This document shows positions 26,513-34,448 of a DNA stretch of 64,000 nucleotides, piece after piece; position 1 is the stretch's first letter, and each line of letters begins with the position of its first letter. The stretch lies in NCBI RefSeq assembly GCF_004115155.1, contig NZ_RDSM01000006.1, forward strand, positions 1 through 64,000, given 5' to 3'. This stretch comes from Granulicella sibirica (lineage in GTDB: Bacteria; Acidobacteriota; Terriglobia; Terriglobales; Acidobacteriaceae). The notes beneath the pieces were generated by a model. That model made no database searches, was not told the origin of the DNA, and saw nothing but the letters and a program-made list of their open reading frames with translations. A program made the position numbers and the translations under genes.

Positions 26513-27618
26513 CGTGCGGCCTTCTTTCTAATAACTATTCGGTCAAAAAGGCACCGATAGGTGCCATCACCATTGGGGAGATAGAAACTTCCGCCGCCGC
26601 GTTTGGTGTAGGTATTTCTCTTTGCAAACTGATGCATTGGTGATCCAAGCGCGTGGCTCGCGCCGATGATTTCGAACTGATCGGGATTGTACTTCGCAAG
26701 AAACGTGATCGGGACCCCCATGGCTCCTTCATAGTCTTCTGGGATATCGCTCACCTTTCCGACCTCGATCGCATCGTAATTTACATAAGTTGGATATGCC
26801 TCAGAGCTGTATTTCTTAAAGAGGGCCATCTCTTCATGGCGCTTTGCCAAGTCGAGGTTGGTAAACCAACAAGCATTACCCAAGCTCCGCCATTTTTTGC
26901 CGTCTCCATCCACCCAATACCGTGTTTCTCGCGCTTCATAGTGATCGGGAACCTGGAATGCCATGTCTCCGCTTTTATTCCCTAGCCAAAGCCTGTTCCC
27001 CTGGATCAGTTTGAAGACTTCCGCGTAGCTGATCGCATTTTGACTGCCGACAATCAGAAACTTCTTGTCCAGGAGAATGAGTTGTGCCAGGAATTCGCGG
27101 AACAACGAGAACGGCGGATTGGTGATGATAATGTCCGCCTTCTTCATGAGCTTTATGCACTCGGCGCTTCGAAAATCGCCACCGCCATAAGCGGCGTCGC
27201 CTTTGAGTGGGCGCGACGTATTAGCGTCGTTCTTGAGGAGGTATTCCACGTCGGACAAGTCGATCGCTCCATCGCCATTCTGGTCCGGGACTTGGTTAAT
27301 CTCAATCGCGTATGGTTCGCGGCCTTCCGGCTTGAGGCCTTCTATATCGAAAAGCGGCAAATGAGCGCCAACTATGGATGATTTTGTATAGCTGGTGACG
27401 ATTAGCTTCTTGAGGCCCAGCTCGTTGAAGTTGAGCGCGAAATATTTAAAGAAGTTGCTTTCGAACGGGTCATCACAGTTGCAAAGGATTGTCTTGCCGC
27501 GTAGCTGCGACCTGTAGTGCTTGAGTTCGTTGCTGATGTCTCCAAGCTGAGTGTAGAACTCATCCTGCTTGGCGTCCCGAGCCTTGCTCAGACTTCGATT
27601 CTTGATTTTCTCTGCCAT
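26509..27618 (-). CDS. EcoRI-type adenine-specific DNA methyltransferase
   Basis: A 369-residue protein of the M.EcoRI type. It starts with KARDAKQDEFYTQLGDISNE, typical of the family. CNCDDPFESNFFKYF is near residue 47, and the catalytic motif IV is IITNPPFSLF (NPPF at 167-170). It would methylate adenine on N6 using S-adenosylmethionine. It is followed by a DUF262-HNH gene with a four-base overlap, where EcoRI itself has a separate PD-(D/E)XK nuclease, so this is a different cutting module with an EcoRI-like methylase. It may protect host DNA from that nuclease or help it choose targets. Confidence 0.9.
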   Translation of the reverse strand: MAEKIKNRSLSKARDAKQDEFYTQLGDISNELKHYRSQLRGKTILCNCDDPFESNFFKYFALNFNELGLKKLIVTSYTKSSIVGAHLPLFDIEGLKPEGREPYAIEINQVPDQNGDGAIDLSDVEYLLKNDANTSRPLKGDAAYGGGDFRSAECIKLMKKADIIITNPPFSLFREFLAQLILLDKKFLIVGSQNAISYAEVFKLIQGNRLWLGNKSGDMAFQVPDHYEARETRYWVDGDGKKWRSLGNACWFTNLDLAKRHEEMALFKKYSSEAYPTYVNYDAIEVGKVSDIPEDYEGAMGVPITFLAKYNPDQFEIIGASHALGSPMHQFAKRNTYTKRGGGSFYLPNGDGTYRCLFDRIVIRKKAAR

Positions 27619-27809
27619 TCAGGACTCAGTATAAGCGAACCAAGTGGAACAACTTTGGCGACAGGATGTGTCGAGTGCATGGAGATCGCCGGTGCTTGCT
27701 GAAGCGAGGCAATGTCGGACTGCTTCGTTGAGGTATAGCCCAGCATTACGCCGCTCGTGTGACAGATTAGCGTCTCACAAGGGTTCCATTCCTGCTATTG
27801 TGACAGAGG
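27619..27809. promoter_or_regulatory. Intergenic region with repeated GTGACAGA motif, possible res site
   Basis: The region between the divergent methylase and resolvase genes has GTGACAGA twice (near 27767 and 27798) in the same orientation, close to the resolvase start. Resolvases bind repeated half-sites just upstream of their gene, so a res site is possible, but no clear inverted crossover site is seen. Confidence 0.3.
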
Positions 27810-28418
27810 ATGGTCAGAGCCTTAGAACCTAACGCGACAAAAGGGAAGCGGAGAGCTGGTCAGTTGGTGGGCTACCTTCGTGTCAGCTCATTGGACCAAA
27901 AAGAGCTTCGTCAGCTTGAGGGGCAAAAGCTCGACAAGCGCTTCGTCGATAAAGCCTCGGGCAAGGATCTGCATCGGCCACAGCTCGAGCAGCTCATGGG
28001 GTACGTGCGCGATGGTGATACCGTCATCTGCCACGCCATGGACCGGTTGGCCCGGAATCTGGATGATCTGCGAAAGATCGTTCTTGGACTGACGGAGCGC
28101 GGCGTCCACGTCCGCTTCGAGAAAGAGAACCTTACGTTTACGGGTGAAGATTCTCCTATGTCGCATTTGCTCCTGAGCGTGATGGGTGCTTTTGCCCAAT
28201 TCGAACGCGATCTAATCCGCGAGCGTCAGCGAGAGGGGATCGCCCTGGCAAAGCTTCGCGAAGGCGCCTATACCGGGCGCAAGCACTCCCTCACGCCGAT
28301 GCAAGCTAAAGAACTTCGTCGTCGCGTCGTAGCTGGCGAATCGAAGACGGCGCTTGCAGGCGAGTTCGGCGTCAGCCGGCAAACGCTTTACAGATATATA
28401 GAAGGGGCGGGGAAGTGA
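27810..28418 (+). CDS. Serine recombinase (resolvase family)
   Basis: A 202-residue resolvase/invertase. The catalytic serine is in GYLRVSSLDQ. The arginine region is ICHAMDRLARNLDDL, FEKENLTFTGEDSPMSHLLL follows, and the long E helix reads GAFAQFERDLIRERQREG. A C-terminal helix-turn-helix (GESKTALAGEFGVSRQTLYRY) binds DNA. The length is full and all motifs are present. It overlaps the next gene, a truncated HerA-like ATPase, by four bases. It may be the mobility gene of the accessory island or a tool of a lost transposon. Confidence 0.93.
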   Translation: MVRALEPNATKGKRRAGQLVGYLRVSSLDQKELRQLEGQKLDKRFVDKASGKDLHRPQLEQLMGYVRDGDTVICHAMDRLARNLDDLRKIVLGLTERGVHVRFEKENLTFTGEDSPMSHLLLSVMGAFAQFERDLIRERQREGIALAKLREGAYTGRKHSLTPMQAKELRRRVVAGESKTALAGEFGVSRQTLYRYIEGAGK

Positions 28419-28807
28419 CGCGACTGCTGATTGGGAAGGACGGCTTCACGCTTCCGATCGAACTGGTCACGTCGACGCAGGCGATTCTGGCCCGCAAGCG
28501 CAGTGGCAAAAGCTATACGGCGTCAGTCCAGGCTGAGGAGCTGCTTCGACACAAACAGCAAATTGCTACGATCGACCCGACGGGGGCCTGGTGGGGCTTA
28601 CGATCCTCAGCTGCAGGCGATGGGCCGGGATACCCGGTCGTCGTCTTCGGCGGGGATCACGCCGATGCTCCGCTCGAACCGCATGCCGGTCGAATGCTGG
28701 CTACAGCACTCGTGGAGCACGGTTTCTCGGCGATCTTCGATGTTGGTCTTATGGTGACGGAAGACCAGATTCGGTTTACCTCTGATTTTTCGAGTGAACA
28801 TCCGTAA
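28415..28807 (+). pseudogene. HerA-like (DUF87) ATPase, truncated
   Basis: About 125 codons of the N-terminal part of a HerA/FtsK-like ATPase. They include the start TRLLIGKDGFTLPIELVTS, the P-loop ILARKRSGKSYTA, then IDPTGAWWGLRSSAAG, GYPVVVFGGDHADAPLEP and FSAIFDVGLMVTEDQIRF. The Walker B, arginine finger and all later parts are missing, as the frame ends at TAA about 400 codons early. The start lies within the resolvase stop. It is a remnant of a larger resolvase-ATPase unit. Confidence 0.75.
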
Positions 28808-28985
28808 GGACGCTCACAGCCTAACCCACGGTCGGCGCATCGGCGCCGGTCACTGCATACTGACTGTTAGCGGCAGTTGAGTGCGGTATGAGGGGCGAGA
28901 CCTACAGTAGACGAGACGCAGCTCCCCTTTGTGAAGACTTTCGGTGATGGGCCACGTTAGGTGCTTGTGCGAGGACGAAGTGGAA

Positions 28986-29759
28986 ATGCCAGGGCGTGGA
29001 CGGGTGCTCCGAGAAGTAGGATGGTTCTACGCGCTGACCTTCGCGTTGAGTTGGGGTGGATGGATGCCGGCATTGCTCCGACAGTGGGGTGTGCCGGGAT
29101 TCCAAAGTGTCCTTTGGCTTGGGCTGACTGCGCTTGGAGCCGCTGGACCCGCAATCGCAGCGTGGATTGTGGACCGAAGGACGTTCGATAGCTTTCGTCG
29201 AGGAGTAGGTTGGCGCTGGCTGCTGACTGCCGCACTCATCCCGGCTGGGCTACTGCTGACGACAAACGGACTTAGCTGGGCCCTTCTGGGCTTGCATCCT
29301 CGAAGTGGCGTGCAAGGTTGGCCAATTGTTTGGGTCACGACGATGGCGGTCGGAGCAAACGTATGGGAGGAAGTGGGTTGGAGGGCATATGCGCTGCGAC
29401 GGCTTGAGACTGTCATGCAGCCGTGGATGGCGGCGATGGTTGTCGGCGTCTTTTGGGGGGGGTGGCATGTGCCGCTTTTCCTATCGGACTGGAGCGGAAT
29501 GGTGCAGATTCCGTTTGGGTGGTGGGCGTTGCGGATAGTGGCAACATCCGTGATCATGACGTGGATCTTCAACCGTACCGGCGGCAGTCTGTGGGCTGTC
29601 ACCGTATTTCATGTCGGATCGAACGTGTGGGCGGCTTGGACCGGAGTGTGGTCGCATTGGATGGAGGCGGTAGTGGTTTGGGTGGTGGCGGGTGTCTTGC
29701 TTTCGCGCACGGGAGGATGGCTAGGTCGGTCAGGGCATTGCAGAGAGCTAAGCGGGTAG
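28986..29759 (+). CDS. CPBP-family intramembrane metalloprotease
   Basis: A 257-residue membrane protein with about eight helices. The CPBP (Abi/CAAX) motifs are complete: WEEVGWRAYALRR (EExxxR), FWGGWHVPLF (FxxxH) and FHVGSN (HxxxN-like). Bacterial CPBP proteases are linked to immunity against bacteriocins, protein modification and control of membrane regulators. ATG at 28986 is used; GTG 28944 and ATG 28947 further upstream are possible but add a hydrophilic lead. No operon partner is seen. Tryptophan-rich loops are notable. Confidence 0.85.
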   Translation: MPGRGRVLREVGWFYALTFALSWGGWMPALLRQWGVPGFQSVLWLGLTALGAAGPAIAAWIVDRRTFDSFRRGVGWRWLLTAALIPAGLLLTTNGLSWALLGLHPRSGVQGWPIVWVTTMAVGANVWEEVGWRAYALRRLETVMQPWMAAMVVGVFWGGWHVPLFLSDWSGMVQIPFGWWALRIVATSVIMTWIFNRTGGSLWAVTVFHVGSNVWAAWTGVWSHWMEAVVVWVVAGVLLSRTGGWLGRSGHCRELSG

Positions 29760-29936
29760 AAAGACAATCACGCTTCTCGGAGGGAGGCTTCGACTGGCGC
29801 GAGAATCGCCAATGCGCGTTTCGAGCCCTGTCTAAGTTGGAAACGCCCATTATCCTGCTCTCGCTCGTTGACTCTAACCACCCATATGGAGACCAGAAGA
29901 AGCTGACCCTACCTTCAAGAGCGATCAATGGAGACC

Positions 29937-31076
29937 CTACATGGGCGCGATCGCAAGTCGGCCACTTTCGGTCAACGCACCACAGCGATAGACATCATAT
30001 GGCCGATCGCCGATCCAGGAATAATACAAAAGCCCCGTGACCCTCTTTTCCTGTGCGAGTTGGCGGAAATCCCCCATCATTTCCTCCACGAGCAGGCCGC
30101 GCGCTTTTTCATCCGAAGGACAAGCTTTACTGTTGTTGGCGAATCCCCATTCCGTAATCCAGCAGGGTTTGCTGCCCGGCGAGCATACTGGTTTGACCAA
30201 TCCCTGAAAGCGCCGCTGCCGATGGACTGCAGAAGTCTTCTCGCCCGGGCCATCTGCCCAAGGATAGGTGTGCAGGTTGTAGGCATCCACCAGTTTGTCT
30301 AAGCCATTTGCACGAAAGAACGCAATGGTCGCGCCTACGCTGACCCCGTCATAATTCTTCGGCGTTGGCCATGGTCCTTCCTGCTCGATATCGACCAGGC
30401 TTGTGGGAAGCAGCGGCGTGTGCTGGCTGAGCTTTGAATGATCGCGGACCTGCTTAAGCGCAGTTAGCTCCTTTAGGTATTGCAGGTAGCCCTTGGCAAC
30501 TTGCTGTCCTTCAGGATCGTGATAGAGTTCGTTCAGACCGAGGACTCTGCCTTCGCCGGGCAAACGGAAGTCTGGGTTATTTCCAGCCATATTGATCTCA
30601 TTCTCTAATTCCAACCCGGCGAGAACAATTCCATTGGCGTCGAGCTTATCCATCACCTGCTGAAAATATTGCCGGGAAAGATCAGGATCGAGGTAGGATA
30701 ACGGCGGACCTTCCCACATGCCCGGAAAATCCTTCGGACGATAAAGTCGCACGGGAGCATGGGGTGCATATTTTCCGTGGAGGATCAGGACAGTCGCAAT
30801 ATTCTGGGCATAGGCCCGCTTCATAAAATCTATGTTCTTATCCAGATCCTCTTCGATCCCAAACCTGATGACGCGGATGCCTGCGGATTTGAGGTGAGCA
30901 AGGCCAGCATCCTGGTCTGCTGCGCTGAATTGCAAGGGATGAACAAAGTTGACGCCACGGACGACGTTCTGAGCAATGGCCGAGCCGAATCCGGACAACA
31001 AAGAAAGAGATGTTAGGGTGCAGAGAACTACTGAGAGATCAAATCGTTTACCTGTAGGCACGAATCTCTCCTCCAT
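29937..31076 (-). CDS. Secreted glycoside hydrolase-like TIM-barrel protein
   Basis: A 379-residue protein with a signal peptide ending near SGFGSAIAQ. The barrel begins VVRGVNFVHPLQFS and IRVIRFGIEED. LELENEIN near residue 155 has the acid/base asparagine-glutamate pair of clan GH-A, and CWITEWGFANN near residue 315 has the nucleophile glutamate. The family number (GH5- or GH39-like) cannot be fixed from sequence reading. It follows the propeller protein gene by 17 bases, so both are probably made together and exported to act on the same polysaccharide. Its signal peptide resembles that of the neighbour (CTLxxLSLLSG). Confidence 0.75.
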   Translation of the reverse strand: MEERFVPTGKRFDLSVVLCTLTSLSLLSGFGSAIAQNVVRGVNFVHPLQFSAADQDAGLAHLKSAGIRVIRFGIEEDLDKNIDFMKRAYAQNIATVLILHGKYAPHAPVRLYRPKDFPGMWEGPPLSYLDPDLSRQYFQQVMDKLDANGIVLAGLELENEINMAGNNPDFRLPGEGRVLGLNELYHDPEGQQVAKGYLQYLKELTALKQVRDHSKLSQHTPLLPTSLVDIEQEGPWPTPKNYDGVSVGATIAFFRANGLDKLVDAYNLHTYPWADGPGEKTSAVHRQRRFQGLVKPVCSPGSKPCWITEWGFANNSKACPSDEKARGLLVEEMMGDFRQLAQEKRVTGLLYYSWIGDRPYDVYRCGALTESGRLAIAPM

Positions 31077-31093
31077 TTTAACGGTCAGTTTGC

Positions 31094-32575
31094 TTACTGC
31101 TCCAGGACATAGCCAAGTAATCGCTCCGAAGCTCCAAGCTTCTCGCAGTCCGGTTCATTGGAAGCGAAATGGGACTGATCGTTGGAGTTGTAGCAGCGGT
31201 AAAGCGGGATCGTTCCTGGTTGCGCTTTCGCGTACACCCAACCCGCTGTGCGCAGGCGTTGATAGTTGTTAGCCTCGCAAAATCCTTTCTCTGCGAGCAG
31301 ATGGTCGGGATGCCCAGGTCGCTGACTGACGCAATCTTCCAGTTCGACGGAAGGTGTGGCTGCATCGGCAACCGTCATCAGATAGCCGGACTCTTTTTCG
31401 AGTGTGTAAGCGATGTAATTGCCGGGAACGGCCGCCGTGGTAGACCAGCGATCACGCAGGGCTGCGTCATACCAACGAGCTAACAACACACCGACTTGCG
31501 GAGTCACAGGTTTGCTCGACACCGACACGGTCACATCGCGAAAGACAAGATACTTCTTATCGGCTCCTTCATAAGGGGGCCAATAGGCATAGACCAGCAT
31601 CCAGGAGTTCGATAGTTGATTGCCGCCTGTCTTGGCGTCGAGCACAACGGGATAGGCATAGACCTCGGATGGATCGGGGCGCTTCCAGATGCCAGGATCC
31701 AGATCCAAAAGCGGCTCGGGCATAGGTGTAAAGGTGGTGTGATTGGCAGAGAAGAAAAGTCCTATTCCGCCACGGACCCATCCTAGCAACATCGTCTCGC
31801 CGCTAGTCGTCCAGCGGGCGGCGCTTGTGCCAAGACCTCTGCCAAGGGATGTCGCGTCGCCGCCAAGTCCAGGCTGATCCCAGTTACCTTGAAAGAACTT
31901 CTTCCAGTTGCCAGGCCCCGGGCTGGAAACTGGAGCCCGGGCCACAATCACCGCGCCATCTCTGGGACGTCCACAGTAAAGATAGTAGTAGCTATCGAAA
32001 CCGTTCAGTGTAGTGCAATCACCTTCGCCTGTGTTCTTACCTACAGCCGGGGCGTCTGTGCCAGTGATGATCTGTCCTAGGTTTTTCCAGGTCAGGCCAT
32101 AGTCGGTCGAGGTGGCAAGTGACATGGATTTGTGGGTCTGGCCGATCTGATAGCGGCACGTCGTCTCATCGTGAACGAAGCCGAGGATTACGTTACTGGC
32201 AGGTTCCACATGCTGTATCCATTGTCCGCAGGAGTAGTGTGTTCCGGGCTTGCCCGGAGAGAGTACGGTTCGCTCAGGGCTACCCATGTCCCATGGATAA
32301 CGCCCATCGATAACGCGAGTATCGCCATGGGCATCAAATCCCCGATAGCCTCCGTTCGGAAGTTGAATCTCCGAAAAACGATTGTCGGCGATATCAGCCG
32401 CCGGGCCACGCACAACACGCGGAAGACCAACACGAACACGGAGGCACTGCATGCAGAGAGCAGGGACCGGCTGCACATTTGCTGTGCTCTGTGCACAGAC
32501 GGCGCCGGACAGTAACGAAAGAACTCTCAAAGTGCAGAGAACTCCGAGAACGTAAATCGGCTTGTTTTTCCGCAT
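31094..32575 (-). CDS. Secreted propeller protein with C-terminal DUF5648-like domain
   Basis: A 493-residue protein with a signal peptide (LCTLRVLSLLSGAVCAQ). The middle (residues 80-390) looks like a five-bladed or six-bladed sugar-binding propeller of sialidase or GH43/GH117 type, with MSLATSTDYGLTWKNLGQI, a sialidase Asp-box-like pattern. The last 95 residues (PLYRCYNSNDQSHFASNEPD, then LLGYVLEQ) match DUF5648, a domain found at the ends of secreted proteins that is thought to bind sugars or the wall. It is the first gene of a two-gene unit with the barrel protein. Confidence 0.65.
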   Translation of the reverse strand: MRKNKPIYVLGVLCTLRVLSLLSGAVCAQSTANVQPVPALCMQCLRVRVGLPRVVRGPAADIADNRFSEIQLPNGGYRGFDAHGDTRVIDGRYPWDMGSPERTVLSPGKPGTHYSCGQWIQHVEPASNVILGFVHDETTCRYQIGQTHKSMSLATSTDYGLTWKNLGQIITGTDAPAVGKNTGEGDCTTLNGFDSYYYLYCGRPRDGAVIVARAPVSSPGPGNWKKFFQGNWDQPGLGGDATSLGRGLGTSAARWTTSGETMLLGWVRGGIGLFFSANHTTFTPMPEPLLDLDPGIWKRPDPSEVYAYPVVLDAKTGGNQLSNSWMLVYAYWPPYEGADKKYLVFRDVTVSVSSKPVTPQVGVLLARWYDAALRDRWSTTAAVPGNYIAYTLEKESGYLMTVADAATPSVELEDCVSQRPGHPDHLLAEKGFCEANNYQRLRTAGWVYAKAQPGTIPLYRCYNSNDQSHFASNEPDCEKLGASERLLGYVLEQ

Positions 32576-32711
32576 GCAGTTTATTAGACCCCATCAAGTT
32601 GTCAGAGTTTTGGTTGTATTGCAACAAGGGGTCCCTACACCAAACGTCAAAAATCGTACGCTAGCGAATCGAGGCAGAACGGGCAAACTGGCGTGAGCGG
32701 CGTTCACAGGA
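32576..32711. promoter_or_regulatory. Upstream region of the secreted-protein operon
   Basis: This short region should hold the promoter of the secreted-protein operon, but no clear -35/-10 pair was picked out. GGGGTCCCTACACCAAA and the following TCAAAAATCGTACG at 32633-32665 resemble 5248-5279. Confidence 0.3.
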
Positions 32712-33119
32712 CTAATCCTGCTTGAGAATTTGCATTTCTGGAAATTCGATACCGGCATGACCATCCCTGCTCTCGACCATTTGGTTCATTTGATCCCAAT
32801 AGCGCTGGATCGATGGTGGAACGTGCTCCGGTGCATCGTGGTCTTTCCATCTGAAAAGTTCAACAATGATCGGCTTTCCGCGTTCCTCTCCCTGCATGAC
32901 AACATGTGGTCCATCGAGAACAAGGTTCTGAGCACGAAGCGCGGCCCAGTACTGAGGCATCAGTTTGAGGAAAGCAGGCACTTGCTCGGGCTTTACCCTG
33001 AATGTCGCGAGCACGGTTTCCGGCTGCGTTGACGAGGATTGCGCGCCAGAGTACGCGGGAAGTGACAACGCCGCTCCGACCAAGAGCACCAGATATCGAA
33101 TTGTCCGATTACAAATCAT
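32712..33119 (-). CDS. Secreted antibiotic-monooxygenase-like protein
   Basis: A 135-residue protein with a signal peptide (YLVLLVGAALSLPAYSGAQ). The rest has the size and strand pattern of a dimeric alpha-beta barrel (ETVLATFRVKPEQVPAFLKL, then GKPIIVELFRWKDHDAPEHV and a final helix). That fold includes antibiotic biosynthesis monooxygenases and heme-degrading proteins. No catalytic residue is certain. The start overlaps the stop of the VOC gene in front by four bases, so they form an operon under the divergent MarR regulator. Confidence 0.65.
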   Translation of the reverse strand: MICNRTIRYLVLLVGAALSLPAYSGAQSSSTQPETVLATFRVKPEQVPAFLKLMPQYWAALRAQNLVLDGPHVVMQGEERGKPIIVELFRWKDHDAPEHVPPSIQRYWDQMNQMVESRDGHAGIEFPEMQILKQD

Positions 33120-33532
33120 TTGTTGCTCCTTTCGGCAGTCCTGACCATCTCGCTCATCAGCCCGAGCGTGTTGCCAGCGGGATCTTTGAGAAAGGCCATC
33201 CAAAGATCGTGGCTCTTCATCCTTGCAACCAGGTGCGGCTCTTGGGCAAAGCGGACACCACGAGATGCCAAGGTTTGCGCGGTAGCCGTCAGGTCCGTAA
33301 CGCGAAAGTACACGATGGTGCCGTCTGACGCGGCAGAGTGTTCTCCTTCTCCGATCATGAGTCGTACTGGACCACATTGAAAGAACGACATCTTTCCCGC
33401 GTCGAAAAGAAACTTCAGTTCCAGCACATCGCGGTAAAACACTTTTGCTTCTTCCAAGTTCAGAACGGTAAATGCGATCTGCGCAACGTCTTGAAGCACC
33501 ACAGGTGCGTTTGTTCCCAGTTCTATTTCCAT
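33116..33532 (-). CDS. Glyoxalase/VOC-family protein
   Basis: A 138-residue vicinal-oxygen-chelate protein. The paired beta-alpha-beta-beta-beta units are seen in VAQIAFTVLNLEEAKVFYRD with VLELKFLF, and in TIVYFRVTDLTATAQTLASR followed by KDPAGNTLGLMSE. The metal ligands of glyoxalase are only partly kept, so the reaction (detoxification, dioxygenase or binding) is open. The start MEIELGTN is preferred over an upstream ATG because it sits closer to the fold. The MarR gene lies divergent, with a palindrome in between. Confidence 0.85.
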   Translation of the reverse strand: MEIELGTNAPVVLQDVAQIAFTVLNLEEAKVFYRDVLELKFLFDAGKMSFFQCGPVRLMIGEGEHSAASDGTIVYFRVTDLTATAQTLASRGVRFAQEPHLVARMKSHDLWMAFLKDPAGNTLGLMSEMVRTAERSNK

Positions 33533-33546
33533 CGCCCCTCCAATCG

Positions 33547-33559
33547 TTAGCATTGCTAA
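33547..33559. promoter_or_regulatory. Likely MarR operator TTAGC-ATT-GCTAA
   Basis: A 13-base palindrome (arms 33547-33551 and 33555-33559) lies between the divergent VOC and MarR genes, 15 bases from one start and 26 from the other. Its size and TTAG/CTAA ends fit MarR sites. It would control both directions. Confidence 0.6.
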
Positions 33560-33584
33560 TGAATTATGATGAGAACCGGAGAAG

Positions 33585-34031
33585 ATGTCAACGTTGAAAG
33601 AACACGATTCCGACCATCTCGCGGAGCAGCTTCACTCAACGGCTATACGCCTGTTGCGAGCTGTCAGGCGAGCAGACCACTCCAGTGGCTCGACTGCGCC
33701 TCGCCTGTCCGCTCTGTCCGTTATCGTCTATAGCGGATCGATCACTCTTGGCGACTTGGCCGAAGCTGAACAGGTGCGACCTCCAACAATGACGCGGATC
33801 GTCAACGCCTTAGAGGAGCAGCAACTCGTCGTCAAAGCCAAAGATACGAAAGATGGAAGGATCATTCGGATTGCTGCAACAACAAAGGGCAAGAAGCTGC
33901 TTCTACAGGGTCGCGCACGACGAGTCCGCCTCCTGAGTGAGCAGCTTCAGCTTTTGGGAGTGGATGAACAAACGAGGCTTGCTGCTGCTCTTAAGACGCT
34001 CCAACATGTGGTCGAACTGATACGTGAATGA
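33585..34031 (+). CDS. MarR-family transcriptional regulator
   Basis: A 148-residue winged helix-turn-helix protein. It has an N-terminal dimer helix (LAEQLHSTAIRLLRAVRRAD), recognition region LGDLAEAEQVRPPTMTRIVN, wing LVVKAKDTKDGRIIRIAATT with the conserved D-R, and a C-terminal dimer helix. It is divergent from the VOC/monooxygenase pair and likely represses them by the palindrome between. The inducing compound is not known. Confidence 0.92.
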   Translation: MSTLKEHDSDHLAEQLHSTAIRLLRAVRRADHSSGSTAPRLSALSVIVYSGSITLGDLAEAEQVRPPTMTRIVNALEEQQLVVKAKDTKDGRIIRIAATTKGKKLLLQGRARRVRLLSEQLQLLGVDEQTRLAAALKTLQHVVELIRE

Positions 34032-34448
34032 TTTGTCTCGGCAAGTCGCAATATCGGAAGTTCGGGTGCTGCGGCGACCGAAGACGTTCTTCGGCTTGCA
34101 CAAACGAACGTATACGCACAGGTGAGGGCAGAAGCCGTAATCTCAGCGATTCGAGTTGCAAAATCCTATCGCGATAGTCTTTCGATCGGTCCGCTTGGCA
34201 GTCACTCGATCTACCTCGCTGACCACGCACACACCGATAATCAGCCATCATTCGCTATCTATGTGCCTCCTGCTGCATCTATCGATTGCTGACACACTGA
34301 TGGTCCCTTCCTGGAATCAGCTCTTTGGAAATAATCCAAAGGGCCGGGGCAGCGTACTGCTCTGAAACGGTGGTCAGTGAGTACAAAAGTTCGGTCTAGG
34401 CTTGAACAGATGTGAGCGTTATTCCTCTGATGCGATTGTCATTACTAA
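34032..34448. other. Intergenic region with an IS110 left-end-like segment
   Basis: No gene is recognised. Positions 34331-34381 match the left end of the IS110 element at 14148-14199. No transposase sequence follows. Confidence 0.5.
34323..34381 (+). repeat. Solo copy of the IS110 left-end segment with a hairpin
   Basis: 34331-34381 shares about 80% with 14148-14199 by eye, including CAGCGTACTG and TGAAACGGT. It starts inside a perfect 7-base hairpin: CTTTGGA (34323-34329) and TCCAAAG (34335-34341). In the IS copy the same place has only part of this pairing. It may be the rest of another IS110 element or a separate small RNA. Confidence 0.45.

Noticed and set aside
28808-28940. GC-rich hairpin after the ATPase fragment as a terminator
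   Set aside because: The arms are only six bases and no T run follows.
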